DNA from: Imbricaverruca yamaguchii
Lineage: Eukaryota > Arthropoda > Thecostraca > Neoverrucidae
Reading direction: 5' to 3'
Length of the DNA: 64,000 bases
Assembly (NCBI GenBank): GCA_034440575.1
Contig: JAOTOL010000971.1
Location: 72,001 to 136,000 of the forward strand
A program made the position numbers and the translations under genes. This document shows positions 1-11,024 of the stretch, in pieces (the stretch's first letter is position 1; each line of letters opens with the position of its first letter). The notes under the pieces were generated by a model. It did no database searches, was not told the DNA's origin, and saw only the letters and a program-made list of their open reading frames with translations.

Positions 1-269
1 TTTCCGATCATTTGCCACCATTTCCAAGATTCTAGCTGTCTTATTACCTCAGATTTCGCCTTCTGAAGTATGGAAGGTTCGAGCGGTTCCCTGGGCTGAG
101 GGCATTTGGCATTTTTCCCGTTATAAGGCATTTGGAAGGCAGCCGGGCTCGCTATGCCTGCCATCTGTTGGCACCCCAGGGAACCGCTCGAACCTTCCGT
201 ACTTCAGAAGGCGAAATATGAGGTAATATGGCCGCCAGAATCTTGGAAATGGTGACAAATGATCGGAAA
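1..269. mobile_element. Hairpin MITE (cut by window edge)
   Basis: Bases 1-95 and 175-269 are near-perfect reverse complements of each other, separated by about 80 bases, so the whole segment can fold into one long hairpin. The outer end reads TTTCCGATCATTTGYCACCA. This is the layout of a non-autonomous inverted-repeat element (MITE). The left end may extend beyond the window, so target-site duplications cannot be checked. It encodes nothing. Confidence 0.75.
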
Positions 270-1330
270 TGAATTGCCTCGACGATGTAAGGCTCAAGCG
301 GACTCATTTACCCGCTAGTCTGTTTATGAGATGCAGAAATGTCCAAAATTTGGTCCCAGCCAAAATCTTCAAGTGGCCAGGGCCATTAAAAGATGTGAGA
401 AATTTGCATTTCTGATGCTTCCATTGTGTTCAGCGGCCAAAAAATGCATCAAATGATGGGTAGCTGCTATCGATTTTGGCAAAAAGTGTGCAAACCTAGT
501 ACACATGATCACAGTCACCCCCTGTATCCACCCCTGGCTTGAAGACCTCTCGAAGCTGGAGGGCTCCTAGTATAGCTCATGGGTAAGTGCCAATTTGATG
601 GAGGAATTCCGGGAGTTCAGAGTTCTGGTTTGAAATAGGATGGACCTCTGTGAACTGGAGAAACCCCTTGAAGCTAAAAGGGTCCACTTAGCTGTTAGGA
701 TATATATAGCTGTATGGGCCCCTTGCGGCTCAATTGCCCCTACATGTGCTAGATAGTCTATGGAATTGTTTGAGCTCCTGCAGTTCTAGAGGGCCCTGGG
801 AGCTGGGGAACTCTGAGAAGTATGGGAACTTATGGGACCTCCAGGAATTAGTGAGCCCCTAAATGCTGGAGGAGTCTTTACAGCTTTAGAAGGTCCATTG
901 CAGCGGTATCACTTCGAAATTGGGAGGGGGGATAAACTCCGGACGCGGTAAGTTTGAACCGTATAGACCCCCCCACCCGAAAAAAAATCCTTGGATTTCA
1001 GCTACTTCTTTTTCAAAGTCATTTTCAAACGCTTGAATTCAATGTTTAGTTAATTTAATTTCTCAGATTTACCATTGTTAAAATGATATTTAGAGGACTA
1101 AAAGTTCCACCAAAATCCGCAAGTGTCACTACTTATCATTACTTATGAACATCCAGCTTTATGTCGCATGTGCTGGACTCGATTTTATGATCACCATAGA
1201 GCAATGCTGTATGTTAACCAGCGCCGTCTTTCCTGTCAAATCCTCACACCCAGTCTCGGGGGCGGTTGAAGACCCCTCTAAAATCCAAACTAAGCATAGC
1301 ACGAAAACGAAAAGAGAGCCACCGGGGAAA
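270..1330. other. Unrecognised intergenic DNA
   Basis: I see no gene, RNA or clear repeat here. Around 520-535 a short CCCCTGTATCCACCCCTGG motif resembles the end motif seen at 18042-18055, which may mark a decayed transposon end. Short ORFs near 1145-1457 overlap a C-run and are not supported. Confidence 0.4.
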
Positions 1331-1339
1331 GCGCGCCAA

Positions 1340-2159
1340 GTGGGGGGAGCCCCCCCCCCCCCCCCACTTCCCCCTTACCCTAAAAGTTACGCTTTCACGT
1401 GACGGGGACCAGCTCGGATTGCCAGCTTTCGTTTCACAACCTTTTTTATCTTTTTGAGTTCCTTTTTGGGGGTTTTATAAAAAAAAAAAAAAAATAATTT
1501 ATTTGGAAAAAGAAAAGGAAAAGTGACGGCCACCTAATTATTTTCCCCCAAACCACCCAAAAAAAAAAAAAATTTTTTTTTTTAATTTTTAAATTTTTTT
1601 TTTAATTTTTTTTTTTTTTTTCTTTCCAAAGTGCGAGAAAAAACCTAGAAAAGTTATTTAAACTCAAAAAACCTAAATAAAAAAAATACTTTATTAAAAC
1701 CTATTTGAAATACAAAAAAATAAAAAATAAAAAAAAATAAAAAAAAAAAAAAAAAACATTTTATGTTTTTAAATTTTTAAAAATTAAAAAAAAATAAAAA
1801 ATCTTTAAACCTTAAACCCCGATAAACATTAAAAATTTTAAACAACTCCTTGATTCACTACACCCTGACCAACTAAAAAAAAATTTTTTAAAAAGCAATT
1901 AAATTAAAAAAAAAAAAGCATTAAATGGGGCCCCCCCCCCCCGGTCCTCCGCCCCCCCCCGCAAAACCGGAAGGGGGGGGGAGACCCCCCCGAGGGGTTT
2001 AAACACCGCCCTGGAGGAGGGAGGGAGAGAAATCCAACCCCCCCCCCCCTTCCATTTAAAACCCCAAACTCTATAGTGGAAACGGGCAAAACCTTAATTA
2101 CCGACCTTAAAAGGAAAGGAGAAGTGTTTAAATTAAAAAAAGAAAAAAAAAAAAAAACC
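1340..2159. repeat. Homopolymer-rich low-complexity block, likely sequencing artefact
   Basis: The block is almost entirely runs of A, T, C or G (long A/T runs at about 1465-1920, then C and G runs at 1930-2055). This is unlike any neighbour. The far end (1999-2159) still aligns, with many indels in homopolymers, to the left end of the TTAA-ended transposon family seen cleanly at 31345. That suggests real sequence with inflated homopolymers rather than true low-complexity DNA. ORFs read through it should be ignored. Confidence 0.6.
1999..2159 (+). mobile_element. Left fragment of TTAA-ended transposon, split by the giant element
   Basis: It starts TTAAACACCGCCCTGGAGG, a noisy copy of the family end TTAACACGCGCCCTGGAGGG, followed by an AAATCC motif and C-rich stretch as in the copies at 30931 and 31345. 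The element is interrupted at 2160 and resumes at 15543 (GTTAGGGGCCGTTAAAGT). The match is blurred by homopolymer errors, so the exact break point and target-site duplication cannot be read. Confidence 0.5.
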
Positions 2160-4586
2160 ACGTCCGTGAAGTTGGCAGGAGTTCGATATTCACATTCAGC
2201 AGAATTAGACGACCCCTTCGATTTCGCCCAAACTCGGTGAGACGGTAGTACCAAGGTCCCTGACCCACCATGCAGACGCATTCCACGGGGCATCGAATGG
2301 TTTGACCGCCAGAGGTCAACATAGGTCAACAATCAAATAATGCCGGAATGCCTAGGATATATAGCGCATTCGATTCGCAACGACACGCTGATTCCGACAC
2401 TGCTATTATTTACTCCGTAGCACAAACGGTTAATGAGTTATAACCAATTATGTACCTATATTACTCACAGCATTGCTTCCCACACATTCCCATGCATTAT
2501 TCACTTTCCCATTCAGGAAATGTGTATGCAATACACATAGTCGTAACGCCAATAACGTGGGCAGTCCAGCGGTGGCACTAGAATCATTGGCGTCCGATTA
2601 ATTCCGGAGATATATCAAAATATGTCCCGATAAAATCAGTTTTCGACCTAATGGTTAATTTCCCATAGGGTTTAGCATGGGACCCGGCGGAACTGGAAAT
2701 CGCGACCCCTTCAATTTCTTTTAAAATCGCTACAAACATATGTGGTGCAAAAACACGTCGACAACTCACGCCGTTTCCCGGGGCATCGAAAGATGTGACC
2801 TACAGAGGTCAACGAGTTCCAGTTCGATATTCGACTTTGACCTATATGTGAGGATGGAGCATGTGACTGTCATTACTTGGCATGCTCAAGTCGTAGTGGA
2901 AGAAAGCAAATTAAATACGCTTCAAATCTAAATCGAAATTGAAACGTTCAATGAGATATGTGACCTTGGCAGGTCAGAGGTCATGTCAGGTCAAGCCGTT
3001 CACATGATGGAATATGTACAAAAGACACAACGTTTTAACACCAGTAACATGGACAGTCCAACGGTGGCACTAGAATCATTGGCGTCCGATTAATTCCGGA
3101 GATATATCAAAATATGTCCCGATAAAATCAGTTTTCGACCTAATGGTTAATTTCCCATAGGGTTTAGCATGGGACCCGGCGGAACTGGAAATCGCGACCC
3201 CTTCAATTTCTTTTAAAATCGCTACAAACATATGTGGTGCAAAAACACGTCGACAACTCACGCCGTTTCCCGGGGCATCGAAAGATGTGACCTACAGAGG
3301 TCAACGAGTTCCAGTTCGATATTCGACTTTGACCTATATGTGAGGATGGAGCATGTGACTGTCATTACTTGGCATGCTCAAGTCGTAGTGGAAGAAAGCA
3401 AATTAAATACGCTTCAAATCTAAATCGAAATTGAAACGTTCAATGAGATATGTGACCTTGGCAGGTCACAGGTCATGTCAGGTCAAGCCGTTCACATGAT
3501 GGAATATGTACAAAAGACAGCAACGTTTTAACACCAGTAACATGGACAGTCCAACGGTGGCACTAGAATCATTGGCGTCCGATTAATTCCGGAGATATAT
3601 CAAAATATGTCCCGATAAAATCAGTTTTCGACCTAATGGTTAATTTCCCATAGGGTTTAGCATGGGACCCGGCGGAACTGGAAATCGCGACCCCTTCAAT
3701 TTCTTTTAAAATCGCTACAAACATATGTGGTGCAAAAACACGTCGACAACTCACGCCGTTTCCCGGGGCATCGAAAGATGTGACCTACAGAGGTCAACGA
3801 GTTCCAGTTCGATATTCGACTTTGACCTATATGTGAGGATGGAGCATGTGACTGTCATTACTTGGCATGCTCAAGTCGTAATGGAAGAAAGCAAATTAAA
3901 TACGCTTCAAATCTAAATCGAAATTGAAACGTTCAATGAGATATGTGACCTTGGCAGGTCACAGGTCATGTCAGGTCAAGCCGTTCACATGATGGAATAT
4001 GTACAAAAGACAGCAACGTTTTAACGCCAGTAACATGGACAGTTCAACGGTGGCACTAGAATCATTGGCGTCCGATTAATTCCGGAGATATATCAAAATA
4101 TGTCCCGATAAAATCAGTTTTCGACCTAATGGTTAATTTCCCATAGGGTTTAGCATGGGACCCGGCGGAACTGGAAATCGCGACCCCTTCAATTTCTTTT
4201 AAAATCGCTACGAACATATGTGGTGCAAAAACACGTCGACAACTCACGCCGTTTCCCGGGGCATCGAAAGATGTGACCTACAGAGGTCAACGAGTTCCAG
4301 TTCGATATTCGACTTTGACCTATATGTGAGGATGGAGCATGTGACTGTCATTACTTGGCATGCTCAAGTCGTAATGGAAGAAAGCAAATTAAATACGCTT
4401 CAAATCTAACTCGAACTTGAAACGTTCAATGAGACATGTGACCTTGGCAGGTCACAGGTCATGTCAGGTCAAGCCGTTCACATGATGGAATATGTACAAA
4501 AGAAACAACGTTTTAACACCAGTAACATGGACAGTCCAACGGTGGCACTAGAATCATTGACGTCCGTTTAATTCCGGAGATATGTC
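2160..4586 (+). repeat. Left terminal inverted repeat: unique end plus four ~492-bp tandem units
   Basis: After a unique end segment, a unit marked by ACTAGAATCATTGGCGTCC recurs at about 2578, 3070, 3563, 4056 and 4545 (the last cut short by an AT microsatellite), a period of 491-493 bp. Units are nearly identical, indicating recent amplification or homogenisation. Each unit reads open for 61-63 codons on both strands, but these are the same sequence repeated and show no gene-like features. Confidence 0.92.
2961..2993. promoter_or_regulatory. Cluster of AGGTCA half-sites in each 492-bp unit
   Basis: TGACCT (2961-2966), AGGTCA (2971-2976), AGGTCA (2978-2983) and AGGTCA (2988-2993) lie within 33 bases. 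The middle pair is a direct repeat spaced by one base (DR1), the arrangement bound by RXR- or HNF4-type nuclear receptors. The same cluster recurs in every unit of both terminal repeats, with small changes. A second TGACCTACAGAGGTCA pair lies at about 2797-2812. Binding is inferred only. Confidence 0.35.

Positions 4587-4589
<3 letters not shown>

Positions 4590-4651
<62 letters not shown>
4590..4651. repeat. AT dinucleotide microsatellite
   Basis: An uninterrupted (AT)n run of about 31 units lies exactly where the left tandem array stops, and has replaced the rest of the fifth unit. Confidence 0.97.
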
Positions 4652-4653
<2 letters not shown>

Positions 4654-5045
4654 TTGTTTCGCTTAATGCTCCAATTGCTGGGCCAATAAAGTAATGTCTA
4701 CATGGCAAAAGTTCGCGTGGTAGCTGCTTCGATTGCAGCGATCGCACGTCAGTTACAACTTACGACAGACATATAATGATATTCGTAATGGTGTATTCAT
4801 TCTGACTGGGTTTGTTATTCATATTCGCATTGACACGGGCACTGGTTGACATCGGTCACGCCCGCACAGCGCAGCAGCAGCAGATGTCAGTGCAGTTAGA
4901 TGAATATCACTTATGGACACACGAACAAGGCATTCACCACTGGCGCGGTTGCCGGCTACGCCACTCAATCACGCACCAATCGGACTCCTTCCACGCCGGC
5001 CACCACAATCGCACAGCCCTGGAGTCCGCGGGCGCACAGCTGGCT

Positions 5046-5249
5046 TCACGTGGAAATCTTGTTGGGCTTGATGAGCTCGATCAGCTTCTTGTTGATGTCT
5101 GCGCAGATCTGGAGCGACTGGTCGCGGATCGGCTCGTACTCGGCCAGTGCTCGCCGGTCGGCCACCGTCTTGCGCATCTGGAAGTTGTTACCGTTGCCGG
5201 TAGCTAACTTACGCTCCAGCGTCGTTAGCTTCGCGAAGGTCTCATCGCT
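5046..5249 (-). CDS. Exon-like ORF, helical charged C-terminal segment, unknown protein
   Basis: The minus strand reads 67 codons ending in a stop at 5046-5048. It begins right after a candidate acceptor (GTGCCCGGCAG, AG at 5250-5251). The peptide begins SDETFAKLTTLERK and ends ELIKPNKIST. It is charged and likely helical or coiled coil, with GC-rich third positions like a real exon. It would be the last exon of a minus-strand gene inside the giant transposon, downstream of the protease exon at 11585-12292. A GTAAGT inside it could alternatively be a donor of a tiny intron. I recognise no family. Confidence 0.4.
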   Translation of the reverse strand, partial: SDETFAKLTTLERKLATGNGNNFQMRKTVADRRALAEYEPIRDQSLQICADINKKLIELIKPNKIST

Positions 5250-5699
5250 CTGCCGGGCACACATGGATACGGTCAGCAGCGCCGCGTCACCGAATCGGCA
5301 ATGAAGTGTGTGTCCAGTGGCCACGAGGCGACATAGACACCGCCTTCACGCCGTCTCGGTGCGGCACATAATGTTGATGTGCTGCGCACACGCTGCGCAC
5401 AACCAGTAAGAACGCCGGGTAGAACAAACGTCCCCGAATTTATCAGCGATGTGATTGTTGAAATTCCCTCGAGATACGACACAAAATATTGCACCAGATT
5501 GTGCATAGAAAGTATGCATACAAATCAATAGATCGCGGAAAAGTATGATGCCCAATGCTACTAAAGTATATTTGTTAACTTGTACATAGACACCTGTTGG
5601 GTCTCAAGCCGCGCAAATGTCACAGGCGGCTGGCACCAAGTAAGAGGGTCAGACACAGCCCTGGTCTATCAACTGCAGGCGTTGGCTGGCTGTACACAG

Positions 5700-6345
5700 G
5701 CCCAGTGCGGGAAGGTGCTCGCAATGTCCTTACAAGACCGGGCAACGCGAGCGGGACTGCAGCAACGACGACCCATCAGCCAGTGCCGTCAAACGCGAGC
5801 GAACGGCACTGCAACTGCTATGAGTCCGGCGTTTGGCGGCACTGGCATGAGCTGGTGATGAGCCAGTTGTGTTCGGTGAGAGTCCTCGGGATGTCGCAGA
5901 GCCCTCGTACCTCGTCCCTACCCAATACTGCAGAGCCCTGCTCAGCACCGTCCACTTGCCCGTCTCGAACATGTGCTGGAAGCAGCCAGCCGTATCGACC
6001 CGGAGGTTTGACTTTTTAGCGTGCTGTTTGTCTGGCGATATCGAACGGGGCCAGCTCTGTGACCGGAATCAGCTTGTCCATGATATCACGAACTTTGCGC
6101 TCGTTCGCAGTTCGCCAGCCGGGCACACTTTCGCTGAGGGCGCGCACCCGGGTGTTGCGTGTTCAGCAGGACAGCATCGAGCTCAGGTCGGCGGGCAGGT
6201 CTGCCGCCTGGCCTTCGGCAGTTTGCGCTGCAGCCGCACGCAGACGCATACCGCGTCTGATTCCTCTACGGCGCCGTGGCCCAGACGAAGGCGACAGGCG
6301 AGCCTGGTTTGCCACATTCGTTCGGCGCAACGACTAGCGATCGCC
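5700..6345 (-). pseudogene. Decayed coding-like stretch, minus strand
   Basis: GC-rich sequence with codon-like composition in the giant transposon. Minus-strand frames read peptides such as RALSESVPGWRTANERKVRD followed by IMDKLIPVTELAPFDI, with an in-frame stop shortly upstream. A second open piece contains CFQHMFETGKWTVLSRALQY. These look like broken parts of the same minus-strand gene as the neighbouring exons, but frame shifts and stops prevent a gene model. No family is recognised. Confidence 0.3.
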
Positions 6346-6379
6346 CGAAACAGACTAGCATGCACCAGTCACGGGTGAC

Positions 6380-7355
6380 TGATGATTCGGTGGAGAGTGC
6401 ACGCATGTTCGTCCGCTCCAGTTGAGCTCACCACAGCCAAGCTCACATGGTTCGTTTTCTGCGATACGCATTCAGATGCAACCATCTCAACGCAGTGTAA
6501 AATAATTGACCATGTGACCTGGAAATTCACAGTTAATGGAGTTGTGCTATTTCATCCTTGCCTTAGGTTTTTACCATTTTGCCACATGTGTGGACAGTCG
6601 TTATACACACGACTACTAAATAATGTAAAATGCATGTGACTGAAGTGAAGGGTATCCCCCTTTTTAATCCTTAAGTGACGATCCTTTATTTTCTTCAAAT
6701 CTTCCACTATTCCCAAGGAACTTCTTTCTTCATCCGCACAGTTAATGGTGAAATAATTTTAGGACACTGTCTCAACGTATGCAAATGTAATGCTCATACT
6801 GTGTGACCTGATCGGGACCAGTGATACCCAACCAATGGGCCTACACCAACCCGAAGACAACAAGCAACAAGTAAATAAGTACAATCTCCGACTTATCATG
6901 CACCATGTGATATTTGGAGGGCAATGCGTCTTGGCCACATCTTACCAGGTTAAGCCGGACGATTTTCATCCCGCCCTCCATCGCAAAGAACTCGGCATAT
7001 CACAAACGTTAAGCTCTGAACTTTATATCATTACGCTGTCGTATTAACCTGAGACCCGCCGTTCTGGTTATATCTAGCGGCCATATCCATACCACTTTCG
7101 TCATGCATTACCATCCCGTAAGCGTCTATTGGCGCTAAATGATCTACCATGGTCAATGCGCCCTAAAACCCTAATCACACACACCGTAAGCTTCCACTGA
7201 TATCTGCAGACAGGCAATGGTCTGCCGCACTGCACTCAGTGTTCACATTCTGTCCAAGAATGAGATCGCAATATTACAATACAATGCAGCATAAGATAAG
7301 TCATAACACTTTGAGTCATGCACAATAAACATGGTCTAAGAAAGTGACATTGTCG
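6380..7355. other. Transposon interior without recognisable features
   Basis: AT-leaning sequence between exon-like ORFs of the giant element. I see no coding exon, RNA or repeat. It is plausibly intron of the minus-strand transposon gene. Confidence 0.3.
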
Positions 7356-7359
7356 CCAT

Positions 7360-7507
7360 TTAAATATAAGAATATGTAGTCAATGCGGTGGCCGCCGACG
7401 TCGACGCTGCGCCTAGTGAGGCGGGCTTTGCCTCGTCTCGGTAAGCAGGACGAGGAGTCCGGTGCTCACCCTCAGATGCACTCAGCTCCTCGGACGACAC
7501 CGAGCTT
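7360..7507 (-). CDS. Exon-like ORF, Ser/Glu/Ala-rich, unknown protein
   Basis: On the minus strand an acceptor (TTTTCGCAG, AG at 7508-7509) is followed by an open frame beginning SSVSSEELSASEGEHRTPRP and running to a stop at 7360-7362. The region is GC-rich in an AT-rich surrounding, which is typical of an exon. A GTGAGC after codon 12 could be a donor, making the exon shorter. It has the same strand as the protease exon and lies in the same transposon. It is low-complexity, so no family can be named. Confidence 0.35.
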
Positions 7508-7863
7508 CTGCGAAAACACGACAAATTATCTCGATATTTTTGTCTTATTTTACGTCACATAGATTTATGGTATAAGAGCAAAACAATCCTTTAATGGCTT
7601 ATTCAGTCCCGTTTGGCTCCAATTCAATTTGTTGCAAACTATTGCGGGCAAGGACTTAAGCCAAGGGAGTTAAAATTGAACCATAGTGCAATAAATATGC
7701 AAGTGAAGCCACCCTGCCAATCTCCCCTGTAATGTCTTTTAATCTATAGGAAGTGGCTTCGGAAGCTAATTAGGCAGAACTGTGGTGTATAGATGACAAT
7801 TCAGCACAGCTAGAGATGCAGAAATAATATGCTAATCGATCACATTTTGCTCGGGCAAATAAT

Positions 7864-8316
7864 ATGAAGCGCTTTCATGAAGGATTATTGCGCGAAATAC
7901 TTCACAACATTTTTAAACATTCTCAGCATATACTAAAAGCTAAAAATGATTGCTTCAGACAACCTTACCAACAATCAATAAGTGAAAACGCATTCGCTGC
8001 ATTCAGGAAATACTTGCAGGTGGAAATCTTCAATGAGATCAATTCAAACAATGAATGCCTAACCTGCAGGATATGTCCGGCATATGATGGACAGATGTTC
8101 AGCAAATCCTGCAAAATATTGGTTGTTTTGAAGATGGTTTATTTACCATTTCTGAATGGTAATATTTTATGAGCACTAAGAATTCCTTTTTGGTTATTAT
8201 CATGACTACATTCCCCTAAGGCAACCAATTGTTTGTCAGAATATTGTAGTATACACTAACATGTTCTTAATGTTGTGAAACATTTCGCGCGATACTCCTT
8301 CGTGAAACGCCTAATA
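7864..8316. mobile_element. MITE-like element with ~45-bp terminal inverted repeats
   Basis: The left end (GCGCTTTCATGAAGGATTAT, then GCGCGAAATACTTCACAACATT) is the imperfect reverse complement of 8270-8316. The interior is AT-rich and non-coding. A third, isolated copy of the end motif lies at about 11545-11582 on the minus strand, next to the protease stop codon, hinting at another decayed copy. Confidence 0.55.
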
Positions 8317-9048
8317 GCTATATTGCATCTTGTTATACATAAAAATAGCTTTCCAAACAGTTGCAGATGGATAACGATGCAACAAGAATGACATCTCACA
8401 AGTTGGCCGGTCAACTCCGACTGACTGCAGATATGAATGAATGGAATTGTGCGATATCGTCTTGAATAACACTGCATATTTATAGGCATGGGTCACGAAT
8501 CAGTACCCTGAAATCGGATGGTTTGTCAAATAAAATAAAATAAAAAAGCATTTATGATGCTTCTTAAAACTCATACATCTTTCAATGTCTAGTTATTATT
8601 GATTTCATGCCTATTGGTTTTTCACTATGCAGGGCGACGTAATTGTCAACTGCATAACTATCGGTACCCCGTGCGTTTTTGGCACCATGGAACACATAAG
8701 GAACCAAAACTTTGATAGCTATTGGACATGAAGTAAAAAATCATGTTTTCATTGAGCTTCATCAACAAAAATGTGAGCTATCACCGATAAGTGCACTAAC
8801 CAGCCCTTCACGTCTGAACACGCATGACCGTAATGATTGTATATAATTAGCAATTGCAAATGCATTCTACATTCTGCGAATTATCTGTTATATTACCCAC
8901 ATCATTTTGAGTATACAAAAATATTTATGAGAACTTGCAAGCCTAAACAAATTATATGCACCCTGTTTAATCAATAATGTCATGTCATCGCAATAAACCA
9001 TCAGGGTGTCTTACAGGCAATTGTGTTTAAAGAATAAAACACGACTTT

Positions 9049-9418
9049 CAATGCACCAGGAGGTAATTAGTTTATATTCAAGATCAACGATAAAACGGTT
9101 ATATTAGGGGGTTGGTATAGCTCAGTTGGTTAGAGCGTCTGTCTCACGTGACAGGGGTCATGGGTTCGAGTCGCTCTGCCGGCCAAGGAGCTTCTCCCTC
9201 GCGGTCATGGCGTTACAGTTGCCGACGTCAAATAACCATAGCAGTTGAAAGCGTCGTTAAATAACAAAATAATTATTCGAAATGGTTATATTACAGGACT
9301 AGACATTTCTTGACCGGGGCCACCTTCACTCCTGACGATGGCTCCTGGCCGAAACGTTGAGTCCTGTAATATAATATGATAATAGTTTATTGAACCTCAT
9401 GTATCTCCTGGTGTATTG
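9049..9418. mobile_element. Short inverted-repeat element with hammerhead-like core, Penelope-type terminal segment?
   Basis: The ends CAATGCACCAGGAG (9049-9062) and its inverted partner (9405-9418) flank a segment split by a SINE. Inside, TTATATTACAGGACT (9286-9300) pairs with 9360-9374 as a 15-bp stem around CTGACGA (9332-9338) and CGAAAC (9350-9355). The motif CTGANGA...CGAAA is the hammerhead ribozyme core; hammerheads are known in Penelope-like retroelement ends. A cleavage site was not identified. A second copy of the end and the CGAAACGTTGAG motif lies at 10367-10452. Confidence 0.4.
9107..9283 (+). mobile_element. tRNA-derived SINE with 10-bp target-site duplication
   Basis: The head resembles a tRNA: box A TAGCTCAGTTGG (9118-9129), anticodon-arm-like TCTGTCTCACGTGACAG and box B GGTTCGAGTC (9163-9172). 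The T arm does not pair, so it is not a working tRNA. A non-tRNA body follows, ending GTCGTTAAATAACAAAAT. The insertion is flanked by GGTTATATTA at 9097-9106 and 9284-9293, a target-site duplication. It landed inside the inverted-repeat element at 9049-9418. Pol III transcription is expected from the A and B boxes. Confidence 0.88.
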
Positions 9419-9857
9419 AATATTGTATTTCATTCATTACACAAAATGTATAAAACCTAGGAGCATCTAAGAGCCATTCATCACGGTTTCAAACAATCTT
9501 GCCGGTTATAGTTACTAAGGAATGTAATCAATAGTTTTTTTGGGCTCTCGGTCGACCGAAAGCCATGCAGCCCAGACGGGGTAAGCTACTTCTGGTCAAT
9601 TTGACCAGGCAAGATTTGGGCTTCCGGCTAATGCTCTCTGGCGTAAATGCAAGGGGATTGAAAAGGTTAAGGCCGCAAAAAACAACAGAGAAGTGCCAGA
9701 CGAATTGTGATTATTTTGTTATCATTTCAATCAGCTCCAACATACCTTTTTTCATTATTGTGGATGCACACATGTAGATTAAGCAATACATTTCATTGGG
9801 GAAAGCTACAGAACTCTACAACGAGGACATAATTAATGACACTTGTAGCAGACTTAC

Positions 9858-9988
9858 AGCATAGCCAGGTAGCTCTGCACCGTTACGTTCAGCTTCCTGA
9901 TCCGCTTGATCGGTGGGACTACTCGCTTCGGGCTGAAGTTCTGCATAGCGGTGAGCGGCAGGAACACGGCCCAGTCGGCCGTTTGCGT
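9858..9988 (-). CDS. Internal coding exon of unknown transposon protein
   Basis: The minus strand shows an acceptor (GTATGTCCATAG), 131 bases of open GC-rich sequence and a donor (GCT then GTAAGTC). The peptide begins TQTADWAVFLPLTAMQNFSP and ends KLNVTVQSYLAML. Good splice signals at both ends, GC-rich composition and absence of stops make it a convincing exon. It lies between the protease exon (upstream on this strand) and the candidate last exons at 7360 and 5046. I do not recognise the family. Confidence 0.55.
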
Positions 9989-10187
9989 CTATGGACATAC
10001 AAGTTATGTCAGGCACACAATAACCAAAATTGTCGCATATCATGTTGTTTGACTACTTAAAATGGTTCTCAAATAATCATAGGCTTGCTAACATGATGCA
10101 TGCAATAGATTGTAAGTTAACTAGCCTTGATTACACTTCAAAGGGATATAATAAATTCGAACGCCAGCTTGATGTATATATAAATAT

Positions 10188-10286
<99 letters not shown>
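10188..10286. repeat. CA/AT compound microsatellite
   Basis: (CA)n followed by (TA)n with one interruption (TATG). The long YIYIYI reading frames over it are artefacts of the repeat. Confidence 0.97.
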
Positions 10287-10366
10287 AATGCGCATACATT
10301 GACAGCACATTTTCCATTGAGCATTTCTTGTTACAGACCATCTGTGTAAAGAAAGCATACTACCTT

Positions 10367-10608
10367 CAATATACCAGGAGGTGCTGAGTTGACATCAAAA
10401 GTAACGTTAAAGATTATACTTTATTACTCAACGTTTCGGCCAGGGGCCATCGTGATCTGATCCACTAAGCCTCTAATATTATGTAAATACCATCGGATGT
10501 GTATGTGTGATATCGGAAATACCAACTGAAAGCTTTCGAAAGCTACGTATATACATTCGATGGTGTTTACATAATTTTAGAGACTTAGTAGATCAGACAC
10601 TACATAGT
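10367..10608. repeat. Second copy of hammerhead-like element end plus long hairpin
   Basis: CAATATACCAGGAG at 10367-10380 and ACGTTTCGGCCAGGGGCCAT near 10430-10450 repeat the element at 9049-9418. It is followed by an imperfect inverted repeat of about 60 bp (about 10450-10511 against 10548-10605; arm motif CACTAAGCCTCTAATATTAT), which would fold into a large hairpin. Confidence 0.55.
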
Positions 10609-11024
10609 AACATTAGCGGAGTTCCGACAGTTTGTATGATATACAAATGCAGTACAATGTGACTGAGTACTTCACTTCTAAGGCGCAAGTAACACATACA
10701 CAGCACTTTTTTGAAGCAATATTGTATTTATTTCAAACACTCCATCTTTGGCATTCCTCACAGGTGGTTAGAACAGCTTGCCGTAGTTATATATACCCAG
10801 ACTATAACAATCTGCTTCAACAACAACTTCTGTCTCACAATCCTTGGCTAAAGCATTGTGAATGGGATAATGGACAGTATGAGGCGTTTTCACGAATGAT
10901 GATTGTGCCAAATGTTTCAAACATATTAAATATTTCGATGAATATTAAAGTATTCCGAAAAAGTATTTCACTGCTTTTGGGAAAACAAATTATAATAATA
11001 AATAGCACGGACTTTTTGGCACTC

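Noticed and set aside
1904..2332. 142-codon minus-strand ORF
   Set aside because: It runs through the homopolymer block; the peptide is Phe and Gly runs.
9108..9186. Functional tRNA-Val (anticodon CAC)
   Set aside because: The A and B boxes and anticodon arm look good, but the T stem does not pair, and the sequence continues into a SINE body flanked by a target-site duplication.
10030..10358. YIYIYI-type ORFs (also at 42802-42993 and 43518-43817)
   Set aside because: Translation of TA microsatellites.
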